Below, piece by piece: positions 39,561-43,405 of a DNA stretch of 43,405 nucleotides. The position numbers and the translations under genes were made by a program. The DNA comes from Actinomycetota bacterium (GTDB taxonomy: Bacteria > Actinomycetota > UBA4738 > HRBIN12), in the NCBI GenBank assembly GCA_035697485.1, contig DASSCU010000053.1:1-43405 (forward strand). Reading direction: 5' to 3'. Position 1 is the stretch's first letter. Each line of letters opens with the position of its first letter. The notes under the pieces were generated by a model, which saw nothing but the letters and a program-made list of their open reading frames with translations, had not been told where the DNA came from and did not search any database.

Positions 39561-42500
39561 GTGGCGATCCCCTGTCCGAGCTGCCGAGCGTCGAACGACG
39601 ACGACGCACGCTTCTGCGCCAGCTGCGGCACTCCGCTCGGCCTGCGTTGCACGGCGTGCGGGGCGGAGGTGCCAACGCAGGCCCGCTTCTGCCCGACCTG
39701 TGGCTCGCCGCTCGGTGGCCCCACCGCGGCCGGCCAGCCCCTCGAGGAGCGCCGGCTCGTGACGATCGTCTTCGCCGACCTCGCCGGCTTCACCGAGCAC
39801 AGCGATCAGGCTGACCCGGAGGACGTGCGGCGCATCCTGGTGCCGTTCCACGCGGTCGCGAAGGAGGAGATCGAGCGGTTCGGCGGCACGCTCGACAAGT
39901 TCATCGGCGACGCCGCGATGGGCGTGTTCGGCGCCCCGATGGCCCACGAGGACGATCCCGAGCGAGCGGTCCGGGCCGCCCTCGCGATCCGCGACCGCGT
40001 GCGTGAGGGCAACCTGCCCGTGCGCATCGCGGTGCACACGGGCGAGGCGCTGGTCACGTTCGGGCAAGGCCCCACCGTCGGGGAACGCGTGGCCGGCGAC
40101 GTCGTCAACACCGCCTCGAGGCTGCAGTCGTTCGCGCCACAGGGCTCGGTGATCGTCGGGGAACCGACGGAGCGGGCGACCCGTCACGTGGTCGGCTACG
40201 AGCCGTTGCCGGCGACCCGGGTGAAGGGCAAGGCCGAGCCACTCACGGCGTTCGTGGCGACCGCCGTGCGCGCCGACACGCCCGAGCGGGAGGAGGACGA
40301 CCCTCCCCCGTTCGTCGGCCGCGTCCGCGAGCGGGAGCTGCTGCACGACCTGCTCGAGCGCACGGTCGGCGACCGGACCCCACGGCTCGTCACGGTCGTG
40401 GGCGAGCCGGGCATCGGCAAGACGCGCCTGGTGCTCGACCTGAACGATCACTTGCGGGCCCACGACGGCGTCAGCTGGCATCGTGGCCGGTGCCGGCCGT
40501 TCGGGGAGTCGATCACCTACGCCGCGCTCGATGAGGTGGTGCGCTCGATCGCCGGTATCCAGCCGAGCGCCGCGGGCGGGGCGCTGAGGGCCGGTCTCGA
40601 CGCCGAGCTCGCCGGTCTCGATCTGAACGCCGAGGATCGGGACTGGCTCGCCGCTCGCCTCCGCCCGCTCGTCGGCTTGCCGAGCGAAGACGACACACCG
40701 GCCGACGTCGATGAGACGTTCACCGCGTGGGCGCGCTACCTGGAGACGGCGTCGGAACGCGCGCCCCTCACGATCGTCGTCGAAGACCTGCACTGGGCCG
40801 ACGACGCCTTGCTCGAGTTCCTCGAGCGGCTCATGGAACGCGCTCCCGACGTTCCGTTGTTCCTGGTGTGTACGGCCAGGCCAGAGCTGTTCGCGCGTCG
40901 TCCGGGCTGGGCCGCGGGCGTCGCGAACGCGACGACGATCTCCCTCTCGCCGCTCACCGACCCCGAGATGTCCGAGCTGCTCAGCTCGCTGCTGCTGCGA
41001 TCGGTGATGTCGACCGATGAGAGCGGCGCGCTCCTGCGTCGCGCGGGGGGCAACCCCCTCTACGCCCGGGAGTTCGTGCACATGCTGGAGGACCGCGGGG
41101 AGGAAGGTCGGTCGATCGGCGCCGATCCTGCGGGCCCGGGGGGCGTGGGGGTGCCGGACACGGTGCAAGCGTTGATCGCGGCACGCCTCGACGCGCTCGA
41201 GGCCCCCGAGCGTGTGCTGCTCCAGGCCGCCTCGGTGATCGGCGACCGCTTCTGGCGGGGGGCGCTCGTCGCGCTCGAGCCCGACCCCTCGGATCTGGAC
41301 GCGTCGGTGCACGTCCTCCAACGGCGGGGTCTGATCAGGCGCTCCTCGACGAGCGCGATCGAAGGGGAAGCCGAGTTCTCGTTCGCGCACGCGTTGATCC
41401 GCGACGTGGCGTACGGCCGCCTCCCCAGGGCAGCCCGGTCGCGGCTGCATCGGGCCGTGACGACGTGGCTCGCCACCGTGCAGGACGCGGGGCTGACCTC
41501 GAGATCGGACCTGCTCGCGTCGCATGCCACCCGAGCCCTCGAACTGGCTCGGGCCGCAGGCCTCGACGATGAGCTGCCCGAGCTCGAGGCAACCGCCCTG
41601 CGCTACCTCGTGCTCGCCGGCGATCGGCAGCAGTCGCTCGACGCGGCCCGTGCCGCCGGGTACTACCGGCAGGCGCTCGCGTTGGCGCCCCCCGGCACCG
41701 AGCGCGCCGACATCCGCCGCACGGCGACGAGCCTCGGATGGCGCTCCGGTGGCATGACGAGCGAAGCCGCGCTCGAGGAGTACCGGGCGGCCCAGCGGGA
41801 GGCGATGGAGGCGGGCGATCCCCGTCTCGCCGCCCGCGTGCTTCGGAGGATCTACTTCCAGCTCGGCCTGCGTGGCGAGACCGGGGCCGCGCACCGCGCC
41901 CTCGAGGAGGGCATCGCCCTCGTCGAGGACGACCCCGACGGCCGGGAGGTGCTGTCGGAGCTCTACGCCTGCCGAGCGGAGGCCGAGATGTTCGCCGGTC
42001 GATCCCGAGAGTCCCTGCGCTGGGCCGAGCGCGCCCTCGAGCTCCCGCGAAGTGAGTCGGTGACCCTGATGGCGCTGCATCTGCGTGGGAACGCTCGGTG
42101 CGAGGCCGGTGACCTCGGGGGGGTCGAAGACCTCCGGAAGGCGCTCGAGGTCGCCGAGGCGTCCGGCGTGGCGATCGACATCGTCACGTCGCACTCCTAT
42201 CTGCTCGAATGGGTCGGCCTCGAGGACGGACCCGCGACCGGCCTGCCGATGAACCGCGCCACGGTCGATCTCTGCCGGCGCCGAGGCATCGAGGGGCAGG
42301 GCATGTGGACGCGCGCCGAGGGGTTCTGGCTGCGGTTCGACGCGGGGCTCTGGGACGACCTGCTCGATGAGACGAGCGACCTCGCCGAATGGGCGGCTGC
42401 ACACGGGGACACGCAGCTCGCCACCGTGACCGACCTCTACAAGGCGCGGGTGCTCGCTCACCGCGGCGATGCGGAGGCCGCGGTGGAGCTCGCCGAGACC

Positions 42501-43007
42501 TTCACGCCGGTCGCCCGCCAGATCGAGGACCTGCAGGTGCTGGCGCCCGCACTGGTCGTGGCCGTCGACGCGCACGCCGCGGCGGGCGACGTCGTGCGGT
42601 CGGTGGCCTTCGCCGAGGAGTTCGACGTGGCGACGAGCCGGGGGCCGACGGAGTACCGGGAGCTGTACCTCCCCGAGGTCGTCCGCGCATTGTTGACGGC
42701 GAGCAGGCTCGACCTGGCGACGAGCATCGTGGGCGACCGACCCGTGCACGTGCGACGCACGCGACTCGCCGTGGCATCGTCGCACGCCCTGCTCACCGAG
42801 GCTCGCGGGGACGCGAAGACGGCCGCCGTGAGCTTCGGCTCGCTCGCCCCGGACTGGGAGGCCTGGGGCGGTCGATTCGAGCAGGCGCACGCCCTCGCCG
42901 GACTCGCCCGCTCGCTCGATGCGACCGGCCGGGCCGAGGAAGCGGCCACCGCCGCGACGAAGGCCGACGTGATCTTCGACCACCTCGGGGTCCCTCGGCG
43001 AGCGTGA
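39561..43007 (+). CDS. Zinc-ribbon / class III adenylate cyclase / STAND ATPase / TPR regulatory protein
   Basis: An 1148-residue signalling protein. Two zinc ribbons come first (Cys5/8/19/22 and Cys30/33/44/47). A class III nucleotide cyclase follows (about 63-235) with all key residues: metal Asp73 and Asp117, Lys113 and Asp180 for adenine, Asn183 and Arg187 for catalysis, so it should make cAMP. A STAND/AAA ATPase starts at about 250 with Walker A GEPGIGKT (281-288) and the HWADDALLEFL Walker B region. The last 550 residues look like TPR repeats (RAAGYYRQALALAPPG and similar). No DNA-binding domain is seen at the end. Ligand probably binds the TPR part. Leaderless GTG at 39561. Confidence 0.9.
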   Translation: MAIPCPSCRASNDDDARFCASCGTPLGLRCTACGAEVPTQARFCPTCGSPLGGPTAAGQPLEERRLVTIVFADLAGFTEHSDQADPEDVRRILVPFHAVAKEEIERFGGTLDKFIGDAAMGVFGAPMAHEDDPERAVRAALAIRDRVREGNLPVRIAVHTGEALVTFGQGPTVGERVAGDVVNTASRLQSFAPQGSVIVGEPTERATRHVVGYEPLPATRVKGKAEPLTAFVATAVRADTPEREEDDPPPFVGRVRERELLHDLLERTVGDRTPRLVTVVGEPGIGKTRLVLDLNDHLRAHDGVSWHRGRCRPFGESITYAALDEVVRSIAGIQPSAAGGALRAGLDAELAGLDLNAEDRDWLAARLRPLVGLPSEDDTPADVDETFTAWARYLETASERAPLTIVVEDLHWADDALLEFLERLMERAPDVPLFLVCTARPELFARRPGWAAGVANATTISLSPLTDPEMSELLSSLLLRSVMSTDESGALLRRAGGNPLYAREFVHMLEDRGEEGRSIGADPAGPGGVGVPDTVQALIAARLDALEAPERVLLQAASVIGDRFWRGALVALEPDPSDLDASVHVLQRRGLIRRSSTSAIEGEAEFSFAHALIRDVAYGRLPRAARSRLHRAVTTWLATVQDAGLTSRSDLLASHATRALELARAAGLDDELPELEATALRYLVLAGDRQQSLDAARAAGYYRQALALAPPGTERADIRRTATSLGWRSGGMTSEAALEEYRAAQREAMEAGDPRLAARVLRRIYFQLGLRGETGAAHRALEEGIALVEDDPDGREVLSELYACRAEAEMFAGRSRESLRWAERALELPRSESVTLMALHLRGNARCEAGDLGGVEDLRKALEVAEASGVAIDIVTSHSYLLEWVGLEDGPATGLPMNRATVDLCRRRGIEGQGMWTRAEGFWLRFDAGLWDDLLDETSDLAEWAAAHGDTQLATVTDLYKARVLAHRGDAEAAVELAETFTPVARQIEDLQVLAPALVVAVDAHAAAGDVVRSVAFAEEFDVATSRGPTEYRELYLPEVVRALLTASRLDLATSIVGDRPVHVRRTRLAVASSHALLTEARGDAKTAAVSFGSLAPDWEAWGGRFEQAHALAGLARSLDATGRAEEAATAATKADVIFDHLGVPRRA

Positions 43008-43043
43008 GACGAGTCGCGGACGAGATGGATCGTCGCGCGTCGA

Positions 43044-43392
43044 TGGTGGAGGTGAGGGGATTCGAACCCCTGTCTCTCGGCGACCACTCGGGTCTTCTCC
43101 GGGCGCAGCCAGGCGGTGAGATCTCGCCTCTGGGCTCCCACCGGCAGAGTTCCCATCGGCCAGCCTCGGTGCGATGTCCCCCGCCGGCCCCGAGGCCGAA
43201 CCGGCGGAGTGAGTCTGCTCACGACGCCCATCCCCCGGTCGCAGACGTCCCGGGGGGGACGGCTACCGCTTAGGCAGCGAGCGCGTACTCTTCGTTGGCG
43301 CTTGTGTGTTGTCCGGCGTTTAACGTGACATCCGGGATCACGGCCCGCTTCTCCCGAGCGATGAACGCCCAGATCGAAGCCAGTACACCCCC
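43044..43392 (-). ncRNA. ssrA: Transfer-messenger RNA (tmRNA)
   Basis: A complete 349-base tmRNA. The 5' end (43392) is GGGGGTG and pairs with CACCTCC at the 3' end, followed by A and an encoded CCA (43046-43044). The T-arm AGGGG-TTCGAAT-CCCCT is intact near the 3' end, and TACTGGCTTCGA near the 5' end is the D-loop-like start. The tag frame ends at TAA (43272-43270) and reads ...SANEEYALAA; reading back to the first GCC (43317) gives a 15-residue tag, AGQHTSANEEYALAA, with the usual ALAA degron. The resume codon is inferred. It rescues stalled ribosomes with SmpB. Its 3' end faces the cyclase gene stop across 36 bases. Confidence 0.92.
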
Positions 43393-43405
43393 ATATGCAG
43401 TTGTC

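Noticed and set aside
39168-42983. A 1271-codon open frame on the minus strand opposite the cyclase/ATPase gene.
   Set aside because: It is antisense to a protein with clear zinc, cyclase and ATPase motifs; it has Arg/Gly/His-rich low-complexity translation and no recognisable domain. Long antisense frames are expected at this G+C content.
1-43405. Search for CRISPR arrays, insertion sequences, integrases, phage genes and tRNA genes.
   Set aside because: No regularly spaced repeats, transposase or integrase motifs, and no tRNA cloverleaf were seen; the only tRNA-like element is the tmRNA.

Overview
The window is about 43.4 kb of very GC-rich DNA (roughly 70% G+C by eye) with short intergenic gaps, many GTG starts, and gene starts preceded by a TANNNT box only 6-10 bases upstream (near-leaderless mRNAs). 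Together with the gene content (DUF2277, DrrAB-type exporter, DUF427, zinc-ribbon/cyclase/ATPase/TPR regulator, PYROXD2-like oxidoreductases, a long-tagged tmRNA) this points to the Actinomycetota, probably a poorly characterised lineage. No phage, IS element, integrase or CRISPR array was seen; the window looks chromosomal.

Layout. 1-6352 (minus): a PEP-synthase-like phosphotransferase overlapping a small membrane protein, then Lon protease, an NmrA-like NAD(P)-binding protein and the start of an ABC ATPase. 6482-7474 (plus): a membrane-anchored metallophosphoesterase. 7471-10290 (minus): a compact sulfur/persulfide operon (CsoR-family regulator lacking the copper His, TauE/SafE permease, rhodanese, persulfide dioxygenase-rhodanese fusion) with a perfect inverted-repeat operator at 10328-10347. 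10581-14107 (plus): DrrA/DrrB-type ABC exporter and a 14-TM MFS drug transporter. 14104-19073: a sulfotransferase, two tandem secreted beta-propeller proteins made by a 1.5-kb duplication that also copied pieces of both neighbours, and an ion-channel-like membrane protein.

19057-24485 (minus): an MFS transporter fused in frame to a DUF2269-like membrane protein, an Fpg/Nei-family DNA glycosylase, a group II PLP decarboxylase, DUF2277 and an agmatinase-like ureohydrolase. 24574-26062 (plus): an EEP-family phosphatase/nuclease and a DUF427 protein, closed by a strong hairpin. 26110-29674 (minus): a complete osmoprotectant (OpuC/ProVWX-type) ABC importer. 29815-33025 (minus): two PYROXD2/CrtI-like FAD oxidoreductases, divergent from a GcvT-like folate enzyme (33237, plus) and a membrane-anchored type I phosphodiesterase whose lobes appear in permuted order. 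36420-37738 (minus): an MBL hydrolase and a flavodoxin-like protein. 37828-39511 (plus): the two subunits of aconitase X. 39561-43007 (plus): a 1148-residue zinc-ribbon/adenylate cyclase/STAND ATPase. 43044-43392 (minus): a complete tmRNA.

The most interesting points are the persulfide-sensing operon with its operator, the tandem duplication with an apparent gene-conversion tract, the apparently circularly permuted phosphodiesterase, the MFS-DUF2269 fusion, and the short PEP-synthase-like enzyme paired with a membrane protein. All functions are read from motifs; no database search was run.
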